In this document: positions 14,408 through 27,469 of the stretch, piece by piece
Numbering within the stretch: the stretch's first letter is position 1
Layout: every line of letters starts with the position of its first letter
Assembly: GCA_019009955.1 (NCBI GenBank)
Contig: CM032232.1
Span: forward strand, 72,098,501 to 72,162,500
Length of the DNA stretch: 64,000 nt
Reading direction: 5' to 3'
From: Riptortus pedestris
Taxonomy: Eukaryota; Arthropoda; Insecta; Hemiptera; Alydidae
Made by a program: the position numbers and the translations under genes
The notes under the pieces: generated by a model
Told to the model about the DNA's origin: nothing
What the model saw: the letters and a program-made list of their open reading frames with translations, nothing else
Databases searched by the model: none

Positions 14408-16199
14408 AGTCCGTCACGCAGGGGCTGCGTAAACTAAGCAGATTTCCCACGTGAAGTTATACAATAGAGAAATCTGCCTAATGACAACTGTAGTATTAAG
14501 AAACCTCTGAACCTAAAACATTATTTAGGGCGTAATAACCCAGTAGTTTCTAGCCCCAAAAAACAGTTAACCTAACCTCTAAACCTATTCACGAGGGACG
14601 AATAGTTACGAAAACGGCCACCAGAGGTCACGGCGGAAAGTGCGAACATAGCCACTACTGCCGAGCACATGCAGAATACAAATGCAAATATCTCAGTTAA
14701 TACTCAAGATAGAGAATAAATGTATAGAACAATATTTATAGTAAATTTAATTTGCAATAAGATTAATTCTGTAATATTTTTCGATCCGACGTATAGTAAC
14801 GAAGATATTTCGAATTTTCGAAAATCCTCCCCTCTAAACCCCCCCTCCCACTGGTCCGATTTCAGCCGTTAACGAACTTGATCTTTCTTTTTACATAAAA
14901 CGACTAAATATCGAGTTTGGTAACGATCAAACAAAAATTGCGACCGCTAGAGCGGTAACAGACAAATATATATATATACTAGCTCAGATACCCGGCTTCG
15001 CCCGGGAATTGATTTTATGAATGGTGATGGTATTTTTTTGGCAAGGCTTTACTTTGCACAATATTTTGACATTTACCCATCCCACTGTTTAGGGTTAATA
15101 CCCGTTGTTGGCATTTGTTAATAATAAAATTAATTTTTGATGTAAGTCTTTACTGTCCTCCAAATTGTTGACTCCCGCTATAATTTTTAGCGTATAACGC
15201 CTTTATACTTCAGTATACGACAATAGTGTATATAAAAAAAGTTTCTCTAAATAACAAAATAAACAACTTTTGTTATGTGCATATTTGCCGAAAAAGCAAT
15301 AGGAAACGAAATACCACTATTATTAATTTATGGCCTTCCTTATAACCCCCACTCCTGCCCGTTCCTAGAAATGTTAGTATGGCTTATTATAAGGAAGGCG
15401 TTAGTCCTAATTCACATACCGAGTTTGGTTTAGTTCGGTTGAGTCTTTTGTGCCAAATAAAATTGTGGACTCTCGCTATAGTTTTTAGCGTATAACTCAT
15501 TTATACTTCCGTATACGGCAAAAGTGTATATAACAAAAGTTACTGCAAATAACAAAATAAACAACTTTTGTTATGGGCATATTTGTTGAATAAGCAATAG
15601 GAAACGAAATATCGCTATTTTTAATTTCAGGCCTCCCATATAACCCCCACTCCTGCCCGTCCCTAGAAATGTTAGTATGGCTTATTATAAGGAAGGCGTT
15701 AGTACTAATTCACATACCGAGTTTGGTTTAGTTCGGTTGAATCTTTTGTGCCTAATAAATTGTTGACTCCCGCTATAGATTTTCGCGTATAACTCATTTA
15801 TACTTCCGTATACGGCAAATGTGCATATAACAAAAGTTACTCTAAATTACAAAATAAACCACTTTTGTTATAGGCATATTTGCTGAAAAAGCAATATGAA
15901 ACGAAATATCGCTATTTTTAATTTCAGGCCTCCCTTATAACCCCCACTCCTATTTGTTTTAGAGAATAATAATATAGCCTAAAGTCTAAGTTGGGCTAGT
16001 AGTAATATACATACCAAGTTTCATAAAATTCGGTTCAGCCGTTTATGCGTGAAAAGGTAACAAACAAACAAACAAACAAACAAACAAACAAACAAACAGA
16101 CACCAAAGAAACAAAATGCAGTTATGGTGTCTATGACATGTGAAACGAAAAGTTATCGTGAAATTTCGCGAAAAAAATCAATGTACAGACAGAGGTTAC

Positions 16200-16258
<59 letters not shown>

Positions 16259-16396
16259 TATATATATACAGTTTTGAACGGACCTCATTTTCGTCATCTC
16301 CTGGGTAGGATCGATGGACATTTGAAGAAAAATTTCGAAAATTCCGTCATGAGTACAACCTCAATAGCTGATTTCCCTTAAGGGAAATCTGCTAAT
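14408..16396 (+). mobile_element. family A element with a family B element inside its TA tract
   Basis: 5' end TCCGTCACGCAGGGG at 14408, A body to about 14970, family B at 14978-16205, (TA)n at about 16205-16260, then the A 3' module (TTTTGAACGGACCTCATTTT, GTAGGATCGATGGACATTTG) ending in hairpin GATTTCCCTTAAGGGAAATC and CTGCTAA. In simple A copies (for example 48058-48610) the two A halves are joined only by a short TA tract, so B looks like an insertion in that tract. No transposase frame is present. Confidence 0.75.
14978..16205 (+). mobile_element. family B element, copy 1 (~298-bp internal tandem monomers)
   Basis: Starts ACTAGCTCAGATACCCGG with a GC-rich hairpin CCCGGCTTCGCCCGGG. Internal monomers begin at GACTCCCGCTATA-type sequences at about 15170, 15468 and 15765, a 297-298-bp period. 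It ends with TTCGGTTCAGCCGTTTATGC, a (CAAA)n run, ACAGAGGTTACAATTTTATA and (TA)n. Non-coding. The superfamily is unknown to me. Confidence 0.75.
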
Positions 16397-16397
16397 A

Positions 16398-17961
16398 TAA
16401 AATTGTAACCTCTGTCTGTACATTGATTTTTTTCGCGAAATTTCACGATAACTTTTCGTTTCACATGTTATAGACACCATAACTGCATTTTGTTTCTTTC
16501 GTGTCTGTTTGTTTATTTGTTTGTTTGTTACCTTTTCACGCATAAACGGCTGAACCGAATTTTATGAAACTTGGTATGTATATTACTACTAGCCCAACTT
16601 AGAGTTTAGGCTATATTAATATTCTCTAAGACGAACAGGAGTGGGGGTTATAAGGGAGGCCTAAAATTAAAAATAGCGATATTTCGTTTCCTATTGCTTT
16701 TTCAGCAAATATGCACATAACAAAAGTTGTTTATTTTGTAATTTAGAGTAACTTTTGTTATATGCACTTTTGCCGTATACGGAAGTATAAATGAGTTATA
16801 CGCTAAAAACTATAGCGGGAGTCCACAATTTTATTTGGCACAAAAGACTCAACCGAACTAAACCAAACTCGCTATGTGAATTAGTACTAACGATTTCCTT
16901 ATAATAAGCCATACTAACATTTCTAGGGACGGGCAGGAGTGAGGGTTATAAGGAGGCCTGAAATTAAATATAGCGATATTTCGTTTCCTATTGCTTTTTC
17001 AGCAAATATGCACATAACAAAAGTTGTTTATTTTGTTATTTAGAGTAACTATTGTTATATGCACTTTTGCCGTATACGGAAGCATAAATGAGTTATATGC
17101 TATAAACTATAGCGGGAGTCCACAATTTTATTTGGCACTAAAGACTCAACCGAATTAAACCAAACTCGGTATGTGAATTAGTACTAACACCTTCATTATA
17201 ATAAGCCATACCAACATTTCTAGGGACGGGCAGGAGTGGGGGTTGTAAGGGAGGCCTGAAATTAATAATAGTGATATTTCGTTTCCTATTGCATTTTCGG
17301 CAAATATGCACATAACAAAAGTTATTTATTTTGTTATTTAGGGAAACTTTTTTTTTATATACACTATCATCGTATACCGAAGTATAAAGGCGTTATACGC
17401 AAAAAATTATAGCGGGAGACAACAATTTTATTTGGCACAAAAGACTCAACCGAACTAAATGAAACACTCAGTATGTTTATTAGCACTAACGCCTTCCTTA
17501 TAATAAGCCATACTAACATTTCTAGGGAGGGCAGGAGTGGGAGTTATTAAGGAGGCCTGAAATTAATAATAATGATTTCCTATTGGGGTTTTGGCAAATA
17601 TGCAAGTAAAAAAAGTTGTTTATTTTGTTATTTAGAGAAATTTGCTCAACACTTCTTTTCAATATGAACTACCAGGTACCTCACCTGGAAAAATTAATTC
17701 AAATGTATGTCAATATTTTCTCTTTAATAATTTAAATCTATGCATAATGCACAGGAGACGGGAAACATGACAATATGGAGGACAGTGAAGTCTTACATAA
17801 TAAAGTAATTTTATTATTAACAAATGCCAACGACGGGTATTAGCCCTAAACACTGGGACGGGTAAATGTCAAAATATTGTGCTAAGTAAAGCCTTGCCAT
17901 AAATATACCATCACCATCCAGCCTCAAATAAATTCCCGAGCGAAGCCGGGTATCTGAGCTA

Positions 17962-18011
<50 letters not shown>

Positions 18012-18463
18012 CAATCTATATATTTGTCTGTTACCACTCTAGCGGTCGCAATTTTTGTTTAATCGTTACTAAACTCGATATTTAGTCGTTTTATGTAAAA
18101 ATTAAGATCAAGTTCGTTAACGGCTGAAATCGGACCAGGGGGAGGGGGGAGGGGTTTAGAAGGGGAGAATTTTGAAAAATCGAAATATCTCCGTTACTAT
18201 AAGTCGGAATGGAAAAGTGTGTAGAATGAATCTTATTGGCAATTAAATGTACTATAAATGTTGTTATATACATTTATTCTGTATCTTGAATATTAATCGA
18301 GATATTTGCATTTTTATTAAATCTGGGCGGCTAACGGACGAGAAACTTTCCCGCCAAAACCTAGTTCGGCCTTTTCCTTAACTGCTCGACTCTCGTGAAA
18401 TTTCTCTATTGTAAAACATCACGTGGGAAATCTGCTTAGTTTACGCAGCCCCTCCGTGACGGA
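16398..18463 (-). mobile_element. family A/B composite, inverted relative to 14408-16396
   Basis: Read on the minus strand: family A 5' end at 18463, A body to about 18003, (TA)n at 17963-18002, family B 17963-16400, ending at TTATA against the CTAA terminus of the preceding plus-strand element. It lacks its own A 3' module. With 14408-16396 it makes a roughly 4-kb inverted pair meeting 3'-to-3'. Confidence 0.7.
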
Positions 18464-18717
18464 CTTTTTGGGCTTCAGTTATGTATCTCTGCAACACATT
18501 TCAATTTACCTCCCTATGCGATTTTCAATTTGAGCTACTGCGTTTCTTAACATCTGGTAACTAGTTATTGTTTACATTTTATTCTTACTAAGGGGGAAAT
18601 ATAAATCGTAATCTTTAGTTTTTGTATTATTCCTGTGCAAAGAAAATGTGGTAGTTCTGAAGGTCTTACATAACAATATACTTGATCAAACAAACAAAAT
18701 AATTAAAAAAATATGTC
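18464..18717. other. spacer between the composite and the DNALI1 3' end
   Basis: About 250 bp of unique-looking AT-rich DNA. A segment near 18540-18575 weakly resembles part of repeat E. Nothing else seen. Confidence 0.5.
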
Positions 18718-18723
18718 TTTATT
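18718..18723 (-). terminator. poly(A) signal of the DNALI1 gene
   Basis: AATAAA on the minus strand, about 35 nt past the TGA at 18756-18758, followed by a T-rich stretch. This implies a very short 3' UTR. Confidence 0.65.
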
Positions 18724-18755
18724 TCAGTGGTGGTGTAGAAATTTTTATGTGTTCT

Positions 18756-20316
18756 TCATTTCTTTGGTGCTATAATAGATTCTAACTGCGTCTGAAACCA
18801 AACGAATTAATATAAATCATTTTCTTGTAATTATCAACATAACAATGGAAAATTTTGGCTAATGTGTAGTTTAGTCCCCCCTACGTCGCCATCTTGTTTC
18901 GTTATAATCCCCGCCCTCGCCAAAAACCACCGATGGTGTATTTTGGAAATTTTAAAGTGTTAAAAAATATAATGTTAGAACAACAAAAACCCCACCCTCG
19001 GTTTTAACCACCGATGGCGTATTTTGGAAATTTTAAAGTGTTAAAAAAACAAAATGGCCGCCGTCATCGTGCGCCACCAAGGGGGGACTAAAATTCACTT
19101 TCACCGAAAAGTTTTAGTATGGTCAGTGTTGTACAATACTTTGTACCCTTGTTCATTGTTATCCACTCCTTGATAGTTAAAAAATAAATACTATGTACCA
19201 ATATCTGAAATTAATAATAATAAATTCATATTAAAAACATAACACTACTTATCAGTGGCGGCTCGTAGCTAAAATAAACGGGGGTGCTTCAGAAAATGTT
19301 TAGCCTTTGTTTTAAAATTGTGTAAAAGGAAACAAACATTTATAAAAAGAAAAATTATTCAGAAACTTAATAAAATCCTAAAAGAACAAAATCAAACATT
19401 TTTTACTTACATTAACCTAAATTGTTACAGTTCAAGCTTAATCTATTCGGTCGGCACTGCGGGAAAGACCAGTGCTCTCTATCCCTTGTGGAGCTTCCTC
19501 TGAGGGCATGCGCACAACAGCCAAACACCACGCAGCTGGAACTGTGAAGCGTACAGTTCCATACAAAGAATTTTGTATCTTTTTTCATAAACTGGGGGAT
19601 AGTTACTGCATTAAGCTTAAGGATTATATAAATTCAAGTATAAAGAAAGAATTAAAGAAAAAAGGCTCATTATATTAAATGTTATAGATAATATCAAGTG
19701 GAAATTGGGGGTGCTGCAGTTCCACAGTGCCTATATGCGAGCCGCCACTGCTACTTATGCTATTAAACTAATTGGTTATGAATAATCCAAAGGCTAACAA
19801 CTTGCATTAATATTCAAGGCAACTATTGTATACGGGCGTTCTTGCCTTTATTAAAAAAAGTCCGTCACGCAGGGGCTGCGTAAACTAAGAATATTTCCCA
19901 AGTGAAGTTTTACAATAGAGAAATTTCGGAATAGAGAGTCAAGCAGTTACGGGAACGGCCCGAACTAGCTCTTGACGGAAACTCACGACTAGACCCGAAG
20001 TTAGCCGATCTCATCTCTGAAGCTGAAAAGAGAAAAATACATATATCTCGGTTAATATTCAAGATACAGATTACAAGTATATAACACTATTTATAGTAAA
20101 TTTAATTTTCCATAAGATTGATTCTATACAATATTTCGATCCGACGTATAGTATCGGAGATATTTCGAATTTTCGAAAATGCTCCACCTCTAAACCCCCC
20201 CTCCCCGTCGTCCGATTTCAGCCGTTAACGAACTTGATCTTTCGTTTTACATAAAACGACTAAATATCGAGTTTGGTAACGATCAAACAAAAATTGCGAC
20301 CGCTAGAGCGGTAACA

Positions 20317-20379
<63 letters not shown>

Positions 20380-23300
20380 TTTTGAACGGACCTCATTTTC
20401 GTCATCTACTAGGTAGGATCGATGGACATTTGAAGAAAAATTTCGAAATTTCCGTCATGAGTATAGCAGAAATCTGCTAATAATTTGACTACATTGACGA
20501 CCTTATATCCATATATATATGATGAACAATAATAACAACTTTTAACTACAAATAATAATGTTCTTTTCCCTAAGCTTTACTTATTTTAGCAGATTTCCCT
20601 TAATCCGTTCAAAACTGTATATATATATATATATATATATATTTGTCTGTTACCGCTCTAGCGGTCGAAATTTTGGTTTGATCCTTACCAAACTTCAGAT
20701 TTAAGCGTTTAATGTAAAAAGAAAGATCAAGTTTGTTAACGGCTGAAATCGGACCAGCGGGAGGGGGGGGGTTTAGAGGGGAGGAGTTTCGAAAATTCGA
20801 AATATCTCCGTTACTATACGTCGGATCAAACAATTGTATAGAACCAATCTTATTGCAAATTAAATTTACTATAAATATTGTTCTATACATTTATTCTGTA
20901 TCTTGAATATTAACCGAGATATTTGCATTTGTATTCTGCTCTGGGTTTTTTGCTAGAAACTACTGGGTTATTACGCCCTAAATAATGTTTTAGGTTTAGA
21001 GGTTTCTTACTACTACAGTTGTTATTAGGCAGATTTCTCTAATGTAAAACTTCACGTGGGAAATCTGCTTAGTTTACGCAGCCCCTGCGTGACGGACTTT
21101 TTTGTCACGTAGTCAGTTACCGAATACCTACACTCTAACTATTGAATGCCATTAAGGATCCACCAGGTGTAAAAGAGTGTATTAAGAAGTGGGCGTTTAT
21201 TGCAGGAATAAAACACAAAAAAAAAGTCCGTCACGCAGGGGCTGCGTAAACTAAGCAGATTTACCACTTGGAGTTTTACATTAGATAAATCTACATACTG
21301 GGAACACTTAACAACATCATGATTATTAAGTGAATGCAAACGGTAATGAGAAAAGTTCAGTCAATTTTGATAACCTCCCAACGAAAACAGTCCCTGGCTA
21401 AACAAAAAGCTTAGCCAACCTCTCAGTGCTGAACAGATAGACAGAAATATTCTTCACCGGAATGAAACACAATTTTTGAAATAAATCTGAATATAACATA
21501 TTAATTTTATAGGGGGGGGGGCTCAGGTTAGCCATGTGAGTTAAATCGTTGCCTTTAATCTCACATGGTAAACCTAGAGTGGCGAGTTCGATTCCAAGCT
21601 GGGCAAAGGAATTTATTTAGTGACGGAATTCATTAATATAGTCTCTATTACCACTAGGGCTAGAAAAGGGTGGTAATTTGTAGATAACCCGTCCCATTTA
21701 GCCTTGGTTGCAAAACGTAGACATTAATAAATAATTTAATTTAATTTCATTGAAAACTATTTACTATACGCAGTACTCTCACATTTTAGTAATCCAAAGA
21801 CTTAAGAGGGGGGAGTTCAACAGAATATATTTGCATGTATCTCGTATAATAAAGATCTATTGAAAACAATAATGGATAATTAAACTTCAAATAAAGTGGT
21901 CTATTATATAACAGACTATTGTTTAAGTGACTTGAGTAGTAGTAGTGGTTTGCTGAAGACTGAAAACTAAAAAATGCAGGTTGGCCGTGCGCGTTAAGGC
22001 GTTGATCCTAATCCCTCGTGGTAGACCAGTTAAGTGGGTTCGATTCCCACCCTGGGCAGTAGAAATTTATTTAGTGACGGACTCATTAAATAAACTCCTT
22101 AGGCCCACCCTGGCTAGAAAAGGGTGGTAACCTGTAGATAACCCGTCCCGATTAGCCTAGTAGCATAAAGTGGACGTAAATAATAATAAACAATAATATA
22201 TTATAATCACGAAACTTACCTTTAGAGTTTTATTTGTTTTTTGCAAAAATTCCATTTGCGCTTTATGTTTTGCTTCGTCTAGGTTTCTACGTTCAGCGAA
22301 CCTCTTCTCGTTTTCATTAAATTTCTTTGTTATATCCTCTAGCTCAAATTCAACGACCTTTTTGGCTGCGGTAAGTTTTTCAATTTGTTCTTCTAATTCC
22401 CTTTTGCCCTCTTCTGCCTATATTTAAAATTCGAATTTTAAATGCTTTATGTATTGTAAAAAAAACGTTCGAAGTTCACGATATTCAGCATAAAAATGCA
22501 TCTTAAGACTGCCCATTATTATGAATTGCTTACGTGCCATGTGAGGGGCAGCATTTAAGTTGAACTAATAATGTTACTGTTGTCATAGCAGTTGGTGGAG
22601 ACCTTATATATATAGTGGGGGTCCTAATCATTTATAAATAATAAAACCTTTATTTGTACGTACATAATAAATATTACAGAACGTGAAGATACTTTACATT
22701 TTTTTCCATACTTCTAGTACAAATTCAGGTTAAGTTGAGGTCTTTTGAATTCATTATGATTTTCGTGTTCGAAGATCTGGTAATTTATTTCAGGTTTAAT
22801 CCTGGCCAAGTATTGTGCTTCTTCAAGTCTCCTCCATTGACTTCTTTCTTCAGCACAACATGTACTCATCTCCAAGTCCCATGGAGTAGGTTGTCTTCTT
22901 CTCTTTCTCTTGTAGTTCCGAAAGTGCCAGCTGCTCATATTTTTAGACCATTTACCTTTATTCTCCCTCACTAGGTGTCCTGCCCATGTCCATTTTCTCT
23001 TATTAATGATCCACGCTATTTCAGGAAATGTAGTTTTATGTCTTATCCACTTCTTGGACTTTTTGTCTTTTTATTTGACTATAATAATATATACTAACCA
23101 TTTATTTGATTTAATAATATTACTATTTAAATCTTTACCTCCAGGGCCTTCCTAATTCCATAAGCAATAGAACTTTCATACAATCTCCTGTAGGTCTGAA
23201 TGGTCATGAGAACTTCATCGCGGACTCTCAATAGGAGAAGGCCACGTTCTGCACAGTTCACGGTCACTTGACGGATTATCTCATCTGTTAAAATATTAAA

Positions 23301-25081
23301 ATAATGTAATATGGCAGATGTTTACAAAGTCTTTGTCAAATAAAGTTAAAAATGGGACTCAAAAGACAGCCCCTGAAACCTACAAGATAAAAACTATCAT
23401 TTTATTTTTTTTATTAATCAAGGAATTTTCCTAATATAATTTTGAATGGACTTTATTTTTATCTCCTAGGTAGGACCGATAGATATTTGAGGAAATGTTT
23501 AGAAAATCTCACCATGAGTATAATCTTAATAACAAATTTCTCTTAGGGAAAATCTACCAAAAGGAAGCCATTGGAAAATGTAGTACCATAACGTGGAGGA
23601 CTGGCGGAAATTAGGCATCCATGAATAGAAGACGGATAGAAATCAACAGGAATGGTCAATGCCAAAACTTAGGAGGTGAAGAAAAGAGGGAAGCAGAAAG
23701 CTCAGTTTGCTAAGATGTACGATAAAAATGTTCCTTATATTTCCAGTAGACCTCTCAGTATTTATGTGCAATGTAGTTTAGTTTATTATGAATATAATAT
23801 ATAATTGTATCCAAATATTATAGCATTATTAACTAAATATTTTCATTTTTTAGCTTCAACAATAACACGAATCAGCATAAATTTGTCATTATAATTTATG
23901 GACTGTGATCAATGTTTGCTGGCACACTGTAAATTGTTCAAGAATTTAAACGTCATAGTACAAAATATGAAACATTTTTACGTTCTTGATCGAAGTAAAG
24001 GAAGTATTGTATTTAAGAAAAATGTTTGTTTCAAACGACGGACTTTCAACGGTTATAACCCTGTCTGGGCACAATTGGCGTAGTAATGGGGCGAATATGT
24101 GTGCATGTATATACATAGTTTTTTGCGTAACACGAAAAAGACTATTATCAGAATATTGAAATTTAATATTTAGGACTGTTGTGCAGGTCTCCTTTTGATT
24201 GATATTGACAATCGATATCGGATGTAGGAGAGAGAAAATTATTATTATTATTATTATTTATTAACGTCCACTTTTTGCAACTTAGGCAAATTGGGACGGG
24301 TTATCTACAGGTTACCACCATTTTCTAGCCAGGGTGGAATTTTAGGATGTTATTTAATGAATTTCGTCACTAAATAATTTCCTTTGCCCAGGCGAGAATC
24401 GAACTCGCCACTCTAGGTTTACCATGTGAGATAAAGGTCAACGCATTAACTCACATGGCTAACCTGAGCTCCGAAGAGAGAAAATAGAAAATTGGAAATT
24501 TCTCGGTACCAAAGAGATACTGAAAATTTGTATAAAATCTTTTTAGTTTATCTTTAAATTATGTATGAGATATTGTAAACTTTGAAGATAAGTAGTTTTA
24601 AAGTAAGTGTGTCAAACGTTTTATTTAATTTCATAGGAGAGAAGGAAGTCATGTGGTGTCCAAAACAGAGATTTGAGATAATAGCTTGACACAAGACACT
24701 TCCTCCACCTTTCACCAATAAGTAATAATTTCTTAATAATTACTAGTTTAACCAAATGGAGTTCACTCATAAGTTACCAAACAATTCAGAATATATGCCT
24801 CTTCTTATATCGCATAGCCCTGTATCTCTGGCATTCATTTCTATCAAGATTTTGTCTAATTTTTCTGCGAGCTTCACAACATCTGTTCTGGTAGTAGGTT
24901 CTGGTGAGAGCTATAAAAAAAACAAATAAATATTTATTGTAATATTTTAAGCCTGAACCACAACCACTATCGAACAATGATGTTACCGATCTAGCAGTTC
25001 TTATTATAATTATTATATTAAAAAGAGTATCTTAAACTTTTGAGAAAGAAGTCAATGATCAGACAGTGGTTACAATTATAA

Positions 25082-25157
<76 letters not shown>

Positions 25158-27382
25158 TAGCTCAGATACCCGGCTTCGCTCGGGAATTCATTTGAGGCTG
25201 AATGGTGATGGTATATTTTTGGCAAGGCTTTACTTTGCACAATATTTTGACATTTACCCGTTCCAGTGTTTAGGGTTAATACCCGTTGTTGGCATTTGTT
25301 AATAATAAAATTATTTTTTTTTATGTAAGACTTCACTGTCCTGCATATTGTCATATTTCCCGTCTCCTGTGCATTATGCATAGATTTGAATTATTAAGGA
25401 GAAAATATTGATATATATTTGAATTAATTTTTTCAGGTGAGGTACCTGGTAGTTCATATTGAAAAGAAGTGTTGAGCAAATTTCTCTAAATAACAAAATA
25501 AACAACTTTTGTTATGTGGATATTTGCCGAAACCCCAATAGGAAATCATTATTATTAATTTCAGGCCTCCCTTATAACCCCCACTCCTGCCCGTCCCTAG
25601 AAATGTTAGTATGGCTTATTATAAGGAAGGCGTTAGTGCTTATACACATACTGAGTGTTTTATTTAGTTCGGTTGAGTCTTTTGTGCCAAATAAAATTGT
25701 TGTCTCCCGCTATAATATTTACCCTATAACGCCTTTATACTTCGGTATACGATGATAGTGTATATAAAAAAAAGTTTCTCTAAATAACAAAATAAACAAC
25801 TTTTGCTATGTGCATATTTGCCGAAAATGCAATAGGAAACGAAATATCACTATTATTAATTGCAGGCCTTCCTTATAACCCCCACTCCTGCCCGTCCCTA
25901 GAAATGTTAGTATAGCTTATTATAATGAAGGCGTTAGTACTAATTCACATACCGAGTTTGGTTTAATTCGGTTGAGTCTTTAGTGCCAAATAAAATTATG
26001 GACTCCCGCTATAGTTTATAGCGTATAACTCATTTATGCTTCCGTATACGGCAAAAGTGCATATAGCAAAAGTTACTTTAAATAACAAAATAAACAACTT
26101 TTGTTATGTACATATTTGCAATAGGAAACGAAATATCACTATTTTTAATTTCAGGCCTCCTTTATAACCCCCACTCCTGTTCGTCTTAGAGAATATTAAT
26201 ATAGCCTAAAGTCTAAGTTGGGCTAGTAGTAATATACATACCAAGTTTCATAAAATTCGGTTCAGCCGTTTAAGCGTGAAAAGGTAACAAACAAACAAAC
26301 AAACAGACACCAAAGAAACAAAATGCAGTTATGGTGTCTATGACATGTGAAACGAAAAGTTATCGTGAAATTTCGCGAAAAAAATCAATGTACTGACAGA
26401 GGTTACAATTTCATATATATACTAGCTCAGATACCCGGCTTCGCCCGTGAATTGATTTGAGGCTGAATGGTGATGGTATTTTTTTGGCAAGGCTTTGTTT
26501 TGCACACTATTTTGACATTTACCCATCCCAGGGTTTAGGGTTTATACCCGTTGTTGGCATTTGTTAATAATAAAATTAATTTTTTATGTAAGACTTCACT
26601 GTCTTCCATATTGTCATATTTCCCGTCTCCTGTGCATTTTGCATAGATTGGAATTATTAAGGACAAAATATTAACATAGATTTGAATTAATTTTTCCAGG
26701 TGAGGTACCTGAAGGTCCATATTAGAAATAATTGTTGAGCATATCAATATTTCTACGCAAATTACTTGCTTCATACTTTTTCCTGAAAAAATGTATAAAA
26801 TAAAAGTTACTCTAAATAACAAAGTAAACAACTTTTGCTATGTGCAAGTTAGTCGAAAAACAAATAGACAATGAAATATCGAGAATTTTTATTTCAGGCC
26901 TCCCTTATAACCCCCACTCCTGCCCGTCCCTTGAAATGTTAGTATGGCTTATTATAAGGAAGGCGTTAGTGCTAATACACATACTGAGTGTTTTATTTAG
27001 TTCGGTTGAGTCTTTTGTGCCAAATAAAATTGTTGTCTCCCGCTATAATTTTTAGCCTATAACGCCTTTATACTTCGGTATACGATGATATATATAAAAA
27101 AAAGTTTCTCTAAATAACAAAATAAACAACTTTTGATATGTGCATATTTGCCGAAAATGCAATAGGAAACGAAATATCACTATTATTAATTGAAGGCCTT
27201 CCTTATAACCCCCACTCCTGCCCGTCCCTAGAAATGTTAGTATAGCTTATTATAATGAAGGCGTTAGTACTAATTCACATACCGAGTTTGGTTTAATTCG
27301 GTTGAGTCTTTAGTGCCAAATAAAATTGTGGACTCCCGCTATAGTTTCCCTTAGTATCCCTTATAACCTCCACAGAGGTTAC

Positions 27383-27469
<87 letters not shown>

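Larger units (their letters stand above)
18792..22219 (-). other. last intron of DNALI1, packed with transposons
   Basis: 3.4-kb phase-0 intron (donor GTAAGT at 22219, acceptor TTTCAG at 18792). It contains a TIR element (18870-19092), a hAT-like element (19253-19750), an inverted pair of family A elements (19861-20480 and 20586-21096), a family A2 copy (from 21228) and two SINEs. Confidence 0.85.
23285..24777 (-). other. DNALI1 intron between exons 3 and 4
   Basis: Phase-1 intron splitting the aspartate of DEIIRQV, a position shared with the paralogue. Holds a decayed family A 3' end (about 23425-23562) and a SINE (24240-24470). A 61-codon plus-strand open frame at 23898 shows no family resemblance. 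Confidence 0.8.

Noticed and set aside
14978..16205. CRISPR array or centromeric satellite
   Set aside because: The ~298-bp monomers are few, lie between fixed element ends and recur at several loci, which is a transposon architecture.
16124..16381. Frames with long Tyr-Ile runs (also near 3064, 17817, 25066, 43030 and 44311)
   Set aside because: They are translations of (TA)n microsatellites and adjoining transposon ends, not proteins.
22735..22974. Plus-strand 79-codon frame
   Set aside because: Shadow of the minus-strand LINE ORF2 fragment, which shows the family motif order.
23898..24083. 61-codon plus-strand frame in a DNALI1 intron
   Set aside because: No recognisable family, no splice or promoter support, and low-complexity AT-rich surroundings.
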